Shown: one piece after another, positions 52,977-62,209 of the stretch | How the letters are laid out: every line of letters starts with the position of its first letter | How positions within the stretch are numbered: the stretch's first letter is position 1 | Assembly (NCBI RefSeq): GCF_012113595.1 | Contig: NZ_CP050831.1 | Location: forward strand, 4,836,001-4,900,000 | DNA length: 64,000 bases | From: Bacteroides faecium | Lineage (GTDB): Bacteria; Bacteroidota; Bacteroidia; Bacteroidales; Bacteroidaceae | Reading direction: 5' to 3' | Program-made: the position numbers and the translations under genes | The notes under the pieces: generated by a model | The model's input: only the letters and a program-made list of their open reading frames with translations | Databases searched by the model: none | What the model was told of the DNA's origin: nothing

Positions 52977-53543
52977 ATGAAAAAAATATATTGGTTAACC
53001 GGACTATTCAAACATAACAAGGAAATAGATTACCTATATAATTTATATAAGCCATCTTTCATCTCATTTGCTTTGAAGAATTATCCCATTGAAGAAGAAA
53101 CGGCTGCTGATATATATCAGGAAAGCTTCATGAGCATGTGCCAAAATGTTCAAGATGGAAAATATGTAGAGAAAGGAAGTTCTTTAAAAACTTATCTATT
53201 TGAAATCGGAAAACATCAGATATGTAAATATCTGAATAAACACCACATTGAATATATGCCTATCGAAAATCTATCTTCTGAATGGTTCGAGCAAAATGAT
53301 TACATGGAAGAGTGGGCAGAAGCACAAGATGTAGTCAGTCAACTGATTGAAAAATCGGAAGATGACTGTGGACAAGTATTGAAACTTTATTATTGGGAGC
53401 GTCTGAAAATGGTTGATATAGCCAAACAAATGAACTATAAAAACGAACAGGTTGCCAAGAATAAGAAAAGCTCTTGTTTGCGTCGATTCGCTTTCGAACT
53501 TAAAAGAAGATTGGCGGAAAAAGGTATTAATTGGAAACGTTAA
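52977..53543 (+). CDS. ECF-type sigma factor of the caspase/CHAT operon
   Basis: 188 residues. Region 2 is visible as EEETAADIYQESFMSMCQNV and WFEQNDYMEEWAEA leads into region 4, with HTH VDIAKQMNYKNEQVAKNKKSSCLRR split across its two helices. Unlike FecI-type factors it is not followed by FecR and a TonB receptor. The anti-sigma-like membrane protein starts 10 bp later. The regulon is unknown; autoregulation of the operon is likely for this class. Confidence 0.8.
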   Translation: MKKIYWLTGLFKHNKEIDYLYNLYKPSFISFALKNYPIEEETAADIYQESFMSMCQNVQDGKYVEKGSSLKTYLFEIGKHQICKYLNKHHIEYMPIENLSSEWFEQNDYMEEWAEAQDVVSQLIEKSEDDCGQVLKLYYWERLKMVDIAKQMNYKNEQVAKNKKSSCLRRFAFELKRRLAEKGINWKR

Positions 53544-53553
53544 AAGAAAAGTA

Positions 53554-54294
53554 ATGGACAGAACAATATTAGAACAACAGATAGACCGTTTCGTACAGAA
53601 TGAAATGACACCTGACGAACGGGAACAATTCGTCCTTTCCATGAGAAATGACAAAGAATTGAAAGAACAAGTTGCCATCCGGTACTTATTGCTAGAAGGC
53701 ACATTAATAAACAATGAAGAAAAAGCCCGAATGGCACTTATAAACATCGTACACACAAATAATAGAAAAAGGATTCGTTGGATTGCAGCAGCTTGCATCA
53801 TTCTTTTGTTGGGAATGGGAGGATGGTTTGGTAACCAGCCTATGCATAGTCCGCAAGAGCTTTACTTAATCTATCATTCTATACCCGCGATCGAACGTGC
53901 ACGCGGCGGCAATGAGTTGACTGAAAAAAACGCTGTCACGAATGTACAATTGACCGAATGGTACGAACAAGGCAAATATAAAGATATTGCCGACTGGTAT
54001 AATCGTAACCGACAAGAAAATACTATTGACGCGCTACCCGATTACACCTCATTATTTATAGCTGTCGCCTTGTTGGAACAAGAGAATGCAGGGGATGCAA
54101 CAACTATTCTTTTGCAGATAAAAAGCACCGATTATCGAGAAGAAACGGAATGGTTATTGCTTTGCTGTTATTTGAAGACCAATCAACGAGAAGAAGCAGA
54201 GGAACTTGCAAATAAAATACAAACAGAGAAAGGCATATTTGCCAATGCAGCCGGGCGAATAAAAACTGACTTGAAAAAGAAAAGATGGTTTTAA
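53554..54294 (+). CDS. Membrane-spanning anti-sigma-like protein with periplasmic TPR-like part
   Basis: 246 residues from ATG 53554. The N-terminal 75 residues (QQIDRFVQNEMTPDEREQFV, RNDKELKEQVAIRYLL) match the zinc-less anti-sigma or FecR-like cytoplasmic pattern. One membrane helix at about 76-93 follows, then about 150 periplasmic residues with helical repeats (VQLTEWYEQGKYKDIADWYN; LLQIKSTDYREETEWLLLCC; TNQREEAEELANKIQ) typical of TPRs. There is no FecR sandwich. Its end overlaps the CHAT gene by 10 bp. The periplasmic repeats may dock the two proteases. Confidence 0.75.
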   Translation: MDRTILEQQIDRFVQNEMTPDEREQFVLSMRNDKELKEQVAIRYLLLEGTLINNEEKARMALINIVHTNNRKRIRWIAAACIILLLGMGGWFGNQPMHSPQELYLIYHSIPAIERARGGNELTEKNAVTNVQLTEWYEQGKYKDIADWYNRNRQENTIDALPDYTSLFIAVALLEQENAGDATTILLQIKSTDYREETEWLLLCCYLKTNQREEAEELANKIQTEKGIFANAAGRIKTDLKKKRWF

Positions 54295-56690
54295 TCAAAC
54301 GTTTTGTCGGAAGCTTATGCTTCCTGGCAATTACTTACAATGCAACTGCACAAAAGTCTATATGGAGCGAACCTCTAATAAAAGAAGGGGTGGAACGTAT
54401 CCAACGATTGGAAAAAACATCCAATGACAGCTTATTGTATGCGCGTGAGTTGTTCTCGCTTGCTCAATATTGTCAACGTAGAAATATGTATAAGCAAGGA
54501 GAAGAGTTATCTCAATTATCTATTCAGATATTAGAAGCTAAATTAGCAACAACACAACAGGAAACTGAAAACATACATTTATATAAAGATTTAATAAATA
54601 TATACACATTTGTAGGAAATAACAAACTAGGACATAAGAGGGACGTGATTCCCAGTGGAATGATTGAATCAGTTTCAGCCGTGAACTATACTCAATCAAT
54701 AGTCATAAGAGCCTTAGAATTAACACAAAAAGGAATTGAGACCGGAAACAAGTCTTTACTAAAAGAAGCTGAAGATTTGTACGCGAGTATATCTGACAAC
54801 TGGGATAGAGCAAGTCTCTACTGCTGGGAAACCGGGAATTTCAAAGAAGCCATTTATTATCTAACCCAGGCACTGAAATCTAAAAGAAGCGAAAAAGAGC
54901 GTACATTGATTGAAAACAGATTGAAAGCGTTGACTTTATTAGCAGATTCTTCTTCAACAGGAGATCAGTATCTGAAAATTGCCGAGCAAATGTATCACCC
55001 GATATCCCTTGCAGAAATTTTATATAACCAAAGGTTACCGGATTATTTTAAGATGTTCAGGAGTTCTGCACACAAATATGAAATGGAAGGAAATCTCCAA
55101 AAAACGTCTGATGTTTATCATCGAATACTGGAATTGCTTACATCGAATATAGAAAAGGATTTGCCCTATTTACTACCGGCTGAACGTAGTAATTTGTGGG
55201 ATATTTTAAAACCTTGTTACGAAGAAATGGAATTCTTTATGTGCGACAATATGATATGCGGGACATGGGAAGAAATATCGGAACTGCTTTATGAGAGCCA
55301 ACTACTGAAAAAGGAACTATTTACAACCGTATCCTATAAGCTTCAAGAAACGATATCCACAGTACAAGATAGTTATGCGTTTCAACTGCAACAGCAGATA
55401 GAAAAATTACGTTTCAGTGAAAAGGCTTTCAGAAATCCTTCGCAGAATAATTATATTCAGAAATTAGAAAACGAAATCACGGTGCGTAATATGGAATATG
55501 TATTAACTGATTATCTGAAAAAGAAATATCCGGCTAAATACTCATGGCATCACGAATGGAGAGAAATAGCAGCTTCACTTTCACCGAAAGAAGCGGTAGT
55601 CGACATTGTCAGTTTACCTGTATCCTATAATTTTATTGATAGAATATATATAGCTATTGCATTTACCGCCAAAGATACACTTCCTCAGTTAATCCCTCTG
55701 ACCACAAAATCAAGTTTGCACCAATTGTTTGTTCATAATAAACTGTATTCCCGATTATGGCAACCGATTGAAAAAGTAATATCAGGATGCGAACATATTT
55801 ATCTGTCATTAGATGGTGATTTAAGTCAAATACCCTTTGCCGACTTACATAATGGACGACAGTATATCTCCGAAAAATATATTCTTCATCATTTATTATA
55901 CACCGGAGATATTCCTTTCATAAAATCGCAGAGAGATAATCTGGTGCATAAACACAGAGATATTTTCTTTTTTGGTGGAGCAAAATTCAATATACAGCCC
56001 GAAGATGATAACCGGAAAAAATTGCGTGGACAAGGATTTGCCTATTTGCCAGGTACAGTAGAAGAAATCAATAGTATAAGCCAGCTCCTTTCCAACCAAT
56101 GGAGAATCCACAAATATATTGGAGAAAAGGCCAATGAATCTTCATTCAAGCAACTCTCCAATCAATCTTTGTCAGGAGCTGTTCTACATGTGGCAACTCA
56201 TGGTTTCCATCTAGAATACAATGATTCGATACAAAGTACCGCCATACATCATAATGGAGAAAGCGGATATAAAGACCCTCTTATGCGCACAGGCTTTATT
56301 TTAACCGGTGCTAATAAAAACTGGATTGAAGAGCTTCCCTTAAATGACGAAAATGACGGAATACTTACAGCACTGGAAATCTCATCTATGAATCTGCCAG
56401 GTATTGATCTTGCTGTTCTTTCTACTTGCCATTCCGCACAAGGAGAAATTCGTGATGGCGAGGGGAATTTTGGGTTGCAACGTGCTTTCCGCTTGGCAGG
56501 GGTACGTTCTATGATTATTAGCCTGTCGGAAATACCGGATAAAGAAACAGTAGAGTTTATGACCGGATTTTATCGGTATTGGCAGCAAGGGATGAGCAAA
56601 TCAGAGGCTTTCACGAAAATACAACGAGAAATGATTGGTAAATACAGGTATGAGCCTCAAAAATGGGCTGGCTTTATATTAGTTGAATAA
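54285..56690 (+). CDS. Secreted CHAT-domain cysteine protease with helical-repeat N-terminus
   Basis: 801 residues. A signal peptide (LCFLAITYNATAQ) is followed by some 450 residues of TPR-like helices (LFSLAQYCQRRNMYKQGEEL; SLLKEAEDLYASISDNWDRA) and a C-terminal CHAT domain with LSLDGDLSQIPFADL, catalytic His639 (LHVATHGFH) and Cys715 (LSTCHSAQGE), then GNFGLQRAFRLAGVRSMIIS. CHAT proteases share the caspase fold and, in type III-E CRISPR systems, TPR-CHAT cleaves a protein to release a sigma factor. Here a sigma / anti-sigma pair sits directly upstream, but no Cas genes are present and the enzyme is predicted periplasmic. Confidence 0.88.
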   Translation: MVLIKRFVGSLCFLAITYNATAQKSIWSEPLIKEGVERIQRLEKTSNDSLLYARELFSLAQYCQRRNMYKQGEELSQLSIQILEAKLATTQQETENIHLYKDLINIYTFVGNNKLGHKRDVIPSGMIESVSAVNYTQSIVIRALELTQKGIETGNKSLLKEAEDLYASISDNWDRASLYCWETGNFKEAIYYLTQALKSKRSEKERTLIENRLKALTLLADSSSTGDQYLKIAEQMYHPISLAEILYNQRLPDYFKMFRSSAHKYEMEGNLQKTSDVYHRILELLTSNIEKDLPYLLPAERSNLWDILKPCYEEMEFFMCDNMICGTWEEISELLYESQLLKKELFTTVSYKLQETISTVQDSYAFQLQQQIEKLRFSEKAFRNPSQNNYIQKLENEITVRNMEYVLTDYLKKKYPAKYSWHHEWREIAASLSPKEAVVDIVSLPVSYNFIDRIYIAIAFTAKDTLPQLIPLTTKSSLHQLFVHNKLYSRLWQPIEKVISGCEHIYLSLDGDLSQIPFADLHNGRQYISEKYILHHLLYTGDIPFIKSQRDNLVHKHRDIFFFGGAKFNIQPEDDNRKKLRGQGFAYLPGTVEEINSISQLLSNQWRIHKYIGEKANESSFKQLSNQSLSGAVLHVATHGFHLEYNDSIQSTAIHHNGESGYKDPLMRTGFILTGANKNWIEELPLNDENDGILTALEISSMNLPGIDLAVLSTCHSAQGEIRDGEGNFGLQRAFRLAGVRSMIISLSEIPDKETVEFMTGFYRYWQQGMSKSEAFTKIQREMIGKYRYEPQKWAGFILVE

Positions 56691-56703
56691 GGATCATCTG
56701 TTC

Positions 56704-56743
56704 AATAGCCCTTTTATAGATAATAATATCAAAAAGGGCTATT
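56704..56743. terminator. Bidirectional terminator after the caspase/CHAT operon
   Basis: AATAGCCCTTTT at 56704-56715 pairs with AAAAGGGCTATT ending at 56743. It lies between convergent genes. Confidence 0.75.
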
Positions 56744-56780
56744 CTTAATCACTTATGGACTTTCATCTATATCAAATTGA

Positions 56781-57452
56781 TTATCGTAAAGGTATGTGAT
56801 AATAAATCCTCTCACTATATCCGATTCCTTCAGAAGTTATCATATAAATGCATGCATAATAGTTGTTAGGATATGTACCGCTAAGGGAAAAAGTAAATGA
56901 ACTGCTGTAATGGTCGATTATAATTTTGTCTTCACAGTTCTTTATATTCGGAATTACATTCTTATTGTAATCTGTTGCAAGTATTCTGCAATAACCGACT
57001 TCTTTTACATCCCCTCCGCCAATATCAATTTTCACTCGACAATCTGTTCCGAGAGACAATAACGTTGCCTTTATGTCAGGCACTCCTTTAGTTGTAGTAA
57101 ACTGAATAGTCTCTCCAATATCCATAACAGTACGATTTTTTGCATAAGCCCTTACGTAATAGGTAGTACCTCCTTGAAGGTTTGTTAGTTTTACTTGGAA
57201 TTTTCCATTTGTTTGCTCGGCAATTACCCTTTTATCCATATCTGTCGGCTTCTCATTAGTTTGGCTCCAATAAATGCCGCACTCATCAACTTCCGTATTG
57301 TCATTCATTGTTATTGCTCCATTTATCACCACACTATATCGTTCAATGTCCGTTACAGTAATAGTAGGAGTAATACTCTCTGTATCATCGTTCGAACAAG
57401 AATACATAAAAAACATGGTATAAAATACCACTAAATAATACATAATTTTCAT
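56781..57452 (-). CDS. Lipoprotein with fibronectin type III-like domain
   Basis: 223 residues (or 220 from the ATG at 57443). A lipoprotein signal ends in FMYSC, then an FnIII-like domain at about 32-118: SVVINGAITMNDNTEVDECG, and LTNLQGGTTYYVRAYAKN, which is the conserved end of such domains in Bacteroides surface proteins. The C-terminal 100 residues are beta-rich and unrecognised. Convergent to the CHAT operon and next to tamB; no functional link is visible. Confidence 0.7.
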   Translation of the reverse strand: MKIMYYLVVFYTMFFMYSCSNDDTESITPTITVTDIERYSVVINGAITMNDNTEVDECGIYWSQTNEKPTDMDKRVIAEQTNGKFQVKLTNLQGGTTYYVRAYAKNRTVMDIGETIQFTTTKGVPDIKATLLSLGTDCRVKIDIGGGDVKEVGYCRILATDYNKNVIPNIKNCEDKIIIDHYSSSFTFSLSGTYPNNYYACIYMITSEGIGYSERIYYHIPLR

Positions 57453-57481
57453 TGTTATATCTTTTGGATTAAATAATGCGA

Positions 57482-57508
57482 CAAATATAGATTAAAAAAG
57501 AATCTATA
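57482..57508 (-). promoter_or_regulatory. Promoter and operator-like repeat of the FnIII lipoprotein gene
   Basis: TATATTTG on the minus strand (57482-57489) fits TAnnTTTG. It overlaps an 8-bp perfect inverted repeat, TATAGATT (57486-57493) with AATCTATA (57501-57508), in the position for a repressor site between -7 and -33. Confidence 0.5.
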
Positions 57509-57557
57509 CTTATCTACTACAAGGTTGTCACCCAAAAGAAATAAACCTTGTTTATAA

Positions 57558-60500
57558 CTACTGCCGTTTTCTTTTTATGGTCGATTTGGCTGTTTCATCT
57601 GTCTGAATGCTATCTGTCTGCTGTTGTTTCACCTTTTCAACTTCTTCCTGTTTCCGTTTATTGCGCAACTTCCACTTATTCCAAAAGAACAAATCACTCC
57701 ATTTATTGAAATCTTTCTTATACATAATACCTACACCTTGTGTAGTCAGGTTCGTTTTCGTATAATAACGGTCATTCGTTTCATTATACGCTTTTAAACG
57801 AATATCTCCCGAGCGGTTAATCAGCCATTCCGCTTCAAAGTCTCCTACAAAGTTCGTATTCGCCATAGGATTGTCCCGGTAACCGAAGTTTCCATTAATC
57901 AACAATCTGTTATTCAATAGCTGACCGGACAAAATGCCTTCTACTTCCATATCTGTCCAACCTTTATCACCCGTACTCAAATTTGTTCCAATGTTCCAGT
58001 TATTTGTTTCAAAAACTTGTGATAGTGCATTATTTAGCTGACCGGAAAGGGTAGAAGAAAGTACTGATGACATTACATTTGAATTCTGATTATTATTCCG
58101 GGCATCTTCTGTATAGAACTTACCGATACCTAACAAATAAAGAATCTGCATATTCATCTGTTCTTCCGTACTGATATAGTTACGTACCAATGTCTGCACC
58201 TCATCTCTTTCATTGGGAAGATCAATACCCAATTTTATAGTTGGACGTACCAGCATCCCACTCAAATTCATGATACAATTTACCCGCACATTAGGCTGTT
58301 GTATAATAGCTGAAGCATCGGGTATCAAATCATTCAATGAAGCAGAGTTTACTGTATAAGAAGCTTGTATATCCATATTAGCATCCAAAGGTGTACCATT
58401 GAAAGTAATTGTACTTCCATCTTTGATTACAAAATCCTTACGAATGACTTCCTGCAAACTAAACTTATATACACCTTGCGTAATTCGATAATTACCGAAC
58501 ATCTTCACGTCACCTTTATTATAGAATTCCGTTCGGATATTTCCTGTACCTTTTCCACTAATATAGTCTCCGGCAACTGGATCCATAATAATTCTCATAG
58601 TAGCGTCAGGCGTTGCATCCACCAGAATGTTCAAGCGAATATCCGTCTTTTGTTCCTCTGTCTCTGCCTGACGTTTTTGCTGTATTTGGTCATAGTAAGA
58701 GATGATTTGAATGGAGTCTTGAATAGTGCGACGGGGTGTTTTGTCCACAAACTTTATAAACTGATTACTGGTGGCAGATGCTACGCTTCCATTAATATAG
58801 GTAAAGACAGTATTCCTGTTGGTGGTCATAGCAGCATTAACTTCCAATCCTTGTGTAGCATTTCCGGAAAGTAAAACATTGCCAGTACCATATACCGTTC
58901 CATAGAAAGGCATATCTGTCGATTCCTTCGTGTTCATCACAAGCATATTATTAGCTTGTATCTCAAAGCGATAGTTTAAGTTCTTAAAATGCTGGAAATG
59001 CAAATATCCATTTATTCTTCCGGTATGCCCCGCCATATCGGAAATATACATATTATTAAATGTCAATCCGGTAGGGGCAAGGCGGATCGTATCCTTAACG
59101 GAAAAATGAGTGTTCAATATATCAAACTTCATGGAAGCGTCTGTCATGACCGCGCCATCCAGGTTCAATCCTTTGAATTTTCCATAGAAATGTACCTTCC
59201 CTGTTCCTCGTCCTTTTATATCAGTAGCAATAGACTTCATGTAATGTTCAAGAAACTTCAGATTCAATTCATGAGCTTCGATATTCAAGTCAAGTCCGCT
59301 TTCCGGTTTTAATGGATGGATAATGCCTGTAACACGAGATGGGGCAGAAGCTATGTCTTGAATAGATGCATCCAAGCGGATACCTCTGTTTTCATTATCC
59401 CACTCACCATATATGTCCAAGTCACCCAATCGTCCTTCGTTAAGCGAGAAATTCTTAACAAATAAACGGGTATTCATCACAGGCTTTTTCAGCACACCAC
59501 TTGCGTAAGCTGTCCCCGTAGCATCACCTTCAAAGTTTACATCATCAGAGATATTTGCAATATCAAATACATATCCCATATTAATATCCTTCAAATCGAC
59601 TTTAACCGTGTCTTTGGGATTATCAGAGAGACGTCCGTTAATACGTACATAACGATCCTGATGGCTAAAATAGAAATTATTCACATCTACTTTTCCCGAA
59701 TCTACTACCACTTGCGAAGGATGTATCTGCCAAAGAGTATCATTCAAAATAATATCTGTAGGCTTCACATCTACCATCGCCTTCAATAATGGCTTTTCCC
59801 CTTCGGTACGTAAAAACTTGGCCACGGCAGCCAATTGTCCGCTATAAGTTACCGCTGCGCTATTTCCCCAGTTTAATGTCGTACTGACATTATCATTTTT
59901 CGCCTGTGCATCCAAGGAAAGATTCACTGCTCCTTTCTTCTTCAAACTGGTTAAGCGAACCCGGGCACGAATATGATCTGCCGGATTCTCACATAAAATC
60001 AAACCGGACTCTATATAGTTATTTTTATATTGTAAACGAGGGAAATACCCTTCCACACGCAAACGTTGCATGGGATCATTAAAATACCCCTTTAAAGTAG
60101 AATGAGTATATACGGTCAGTGGAATATCAAAAATAGTAGATAAGATATCCGTATTATATATATGTATATCAAACAGGAAATTATTATGTGTTTCAATCGG
60201 CTTTTTAGGCGGCAATATCAAGGATGGAACATATTTCCTCATAATATTCAAAATACTGGCAGGCAATGTGTGATATTGGAATTTTCCTTCTACGCTTGCT
60301 GTCAGGAACTCGGAAGTCAGCCTTAACTGATTCTCGTTATTCTGTTTTGTTGCCCGAATATTCATGTTTTTCATGAAATATTCTTTTTCCGGTGCTGTAA
60401 ACTTCAGACTATCTACATTGATTTCTCCGATCATTTCATCCACAGATCCACCTGTAAAATTAGCTTTCAGCTTCAGGGAGAATTCTGCGTCCGGATACTT

Positions 60501-62102
60501 GGTAGTAAGATTCAAATCATTGGGCCGTACTTTGTCAACTACTGCAAGAAAATTAAAAGTCGGAATCTTGGAAGTGACATTAACATCTCCATTCAAATAA
60601 ATGGAACCATTCGGGTCATCCAATGCGATCTTACCATTAAATCCGCCTCGTTTATATTCGCCATCCAGCGTTATATTCTCATATCTATATCTGCTATAAT
60701 CTATAGAGGCAATCAATCCTTTTAATTCAACAACCGGAAGCTGGTCTGTAATGTGCCGGCTATGCACATCAAGATTGAATGTGATTTCTCCCAACTGCTC
60801 ATTAGCCAATAGTTCACCAAGCTTGAAATCTTCTGTTTTCACTGCACCGGAGTAAGCAAATAGTCCCTTACTCTTATCTGTACTTAACTTCAAGTCGGTC
60901 TTTACATTTCCCAGGCTGGTACGCAATTGGCCATATGTAACCAGATCTGTGAAATACCCGGAGATTTCCCCCCGGAAGCTAACATCACCCAAACGTTCAA
61001 GAATAGGAGGAACTCCATTATAATTATGGCTCAAATTACGTACCAAAAAGCCGACACCACGAGTATTGGCTGAAAGTTCGGAAAGAGTGCCATATACATA
61101 TGCATCCTGTGGGTGTGACAAATCTTGAAGCGACACATCTCCCCTAAGGCGGAACTGGCGGTCGTCTGCTGTAATTTCCAAATGCGAGCAAGTCAACTGG
61201 TCGACCGTACCTTTTACTTCCATATCCAACGTTACCGGTTCCTTAAAATGCGACAAAACGGGTACAAATGCCGAAATATCTTTTAACGTAACTTGCGACG
61301 GTAGTGTGCGGAAAGAAAAACGAACCTGCTCCGCAAAGTGATTGAAAGCTTGCAGGCTGTCATATACCAAATGTATGGTATCCATTTTTAAGGAAGTCTC
61401 AGGCAGTTCGATAGCAAAATTGTCAATATTGGTCTGTCTACTATTGGCAACCAATTTCAGGCTCAACTTCTTTAAAGAAAATCCCGATGCCTTCTCGTCA
61501 AGGCTCAATCGTTTGATTCCTAAATTCACGGAGTCCTTGCTCAATGCTTTCAAGGAAATATTAGCAATAATATTTTGGAGCTGGACATGTTTAGCATTAA
61601 ACTTTCCCGGTGTTTCCTCTTCCGAAAGCACATGATAGGTCATCCGGCCACGACGAATCAAAATCGAATTGATACGCAAATCAAGTGAGCTCTCTTTCTT
61701 CACAGTATCCTTAGACGCAAAAGCATCCAGGACAAACTTAAAATTAGGCGGAGAATCCGGCGTATCTTTCTGAAGACTGATATTGAATCCGAAAAGCTGA
61801 ACACTGCTGATGGAAATCTTTCCTTTAAAGAAAGGCATTATATCAAATTTGGCAGACAGACGGGTGACTTTGAGCATGTCTTGACCGCTTTGATCGTCAA
61901 GCAATACATCGTCAATGATAATACGGTTCAGCAATCCGATATTAATTCTGCCGATCATGACTTTTGTTCCCAAAACTTCAGAAAGTTCTTTTGCTACAAA
62001 TGAACTCATTGCTCGCTGAATACTTGGTATATTCAACAAGATAATAGCCCCGATATATACTCCCAGTACAATACCGACTACCCAGCGTACAGTCTTTTTC
62101 AG
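57558..62102 (-). CDS. tamB: TamB-family translocation/assembly protein (DUF490)
   Basis: About 1515 residues if it starts at CTG 62102. An anchor helix (VRWVVGIVLGVYIGAIILL) is encoded from about 62096 to 62037, upstream of the first common start codon in frame (TTG 62039), and no ATG, GTG or TTG occurs between that and the in-frame stop at 62118-62120. CTG 62102 (reading LKKTVRW) is therefore my best guess. The rest is AsmA/TamB-like beta-helical repeats and a C-terminal DUF490 domain (about residues 1100-1450). TamB bridges the inner membrane to the outer membrane and is implicated in phospholipid transport and outer-membrane protein assembly. Next to tsaD, divergently transcribed. Confidence 0.9.
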   Translation of the reverse strand: MKKTVRWVVGIVLGVYIGAIILLNIPSIQRAMSSFVAKELSEVLGTKVMIGRINIGLLNRIIIDDVLLDDQSGQDMLKVTRLSAKFDIMPFFKGKISISSVQLFGFNISLQKDTPDSPPNFKFVLDAFASKDTVKKESSLDLRINSILIRRGRMTYHVLSEEETPGKFNAKHVQLQNIIANISLKALSKDSVNLGIKRLSLDEKASGFSLKKLSLKLVANSRQTNIDNFAIELPETSLKMDTIHLVYDSLQAFNHFAEQVRFSFRTLPSQVTLKDISAFVPVLSHFKEPVTLDMEVKGTVDQLTCSHLEITADDRQFRLRGDVSLQDLSHPQDAYVYGTLSELSANTRGVGFLVRNLSHNYNGVPPILERLGDVSFRGEISGYFTDLVTYGQLRTSLGNVKTDLKLSTDKSKGLFAYSGAVKTEDFKLGELLANEQLGEITFNLDVHSRHITDQLPVVELKGLIASIDYSRYRYENITLDGEYKRGGFNGKIALDDPNGSIYLNGDVNVTSKIPTFNFLAVVDKVRPNDLNLTTKYPDAEFSLKLKANFTGGSVDEMIGEINVDSLKFTAPEKEYFMKNMNIRATKQNNENQLRLTSEFLTASVEGKFQYHTLPASILNIMRKYVPSLILPPKKPIETHNNFLFDIHIYNTDILSTIFDIPLTVYTHSTLKGYFNDPMQRLRVEGYFPRLQYKNNYIESGLILCENPADHIRARVRLTSLKKKGAVNLSLDAQAKNDNVSTTLNWGNSAAVTYSGQLAAVAKFLRTEGEKPLLKAMVDVKPTDIILNDTLWQIHPSQVVVDSGKVDVNNFYFSHQDRYVRINGRLSDNPKDTVKVDLKDINMGYVFDIANISDDVNFEGDATGTAYASGVLKKPVMNTRLFVKNFSLNEGRLGDLDIYGEWDNENRGIRLDASIQDIASAPSRVTGIIHPLKPESGLDLNIEAHELNLKFLEHYMKSIATDIKGRGTGKVHFYGKFKGLNLDGAVMTDASMKFDILNTHFSVKDTIRLAPTGLTFNNMYISDMAGHTGRINGYLHFQHFKNLNYRFEIQANNMLVMNTKESTDMPFYGTVYGTGNVLLSGNATQGLEVNAAMTTNRNTVFTYINGSVASATSNQFIKFVDKTPRRTIQDSIQIISYYDQIQQKRQAETEEQKTDIRLNILVDATPDATMRIIMDPVAGDYISGKGTGNIRTEFYNKGDVKMFGNYRITQGVYKFSLQEVIRKDFVIKDGSTITFNGTPLDANMDIQASYTVNSASLNDLIPDASAIIQQPNVRVNCIMNLSGMLVRPTIKLGIDLPNERDEVQTLVRNYISTEEQMNMQILYLLGIGKFYTEDARNNNQNSNVMSSVLSSTLSGQLNNALSQVFETNNWNIGTNLSTGDKGWTDMEVEGILSGQLLNNRLLINGNFGYRDNPMANTNFVGDFEAEWLINRSGDIRLKAYNETNDRYYTKTNLTTQGVGIMYKKDFNKWSDLFFWNKWKLRNKRKQEEVEKVKQQQTDSIQTDETAKSTIKRKRQ

Positions 62103-62135
62103 CGTTCTGATAAGCGATTACTTTTATTTTGCGAA

Positions 62136-62143
62136 CAAAAATA
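62136..62143 (-). promoter_or_regulatory. -7 box for tamB
   Basis: TATTTTTG on the minus strand fits TAnnTTTG, 34 bp before the CTG at 62102. It leaves too little leader for any start further upstream. Confidence 0.6.
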
Positions 62144-62177
62144 TAAAATAGTTCGTTATGAATCGTAGTTTTATGAT

Positions 62178-62185
62178 TACTTTTG
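62178..62185 (+). promoter_or_regulatory. -7 box for tsaD
   Basis: TACTTTTG fits TAnnTTTG, 24 bp before ATG 62210. Confidence 0.65.
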
Positions 62186-62209
62186 CACCGTTTAATAGTT
62201 TAAATACTT

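Noticed and set aside
52053..56690. Type III-E CRISPR-associated Craspase locus
   Set aside because: The CHAT-sigma logic is similar but no Cas7-11, Csx30 or repeat array is present, and the proteases carry signal peptides.
58365..58874. Plus-strand frame of 169 codons opposite tamB
   Set aside because: Shadow of the tamB frame with no promoter or recognisable domain.
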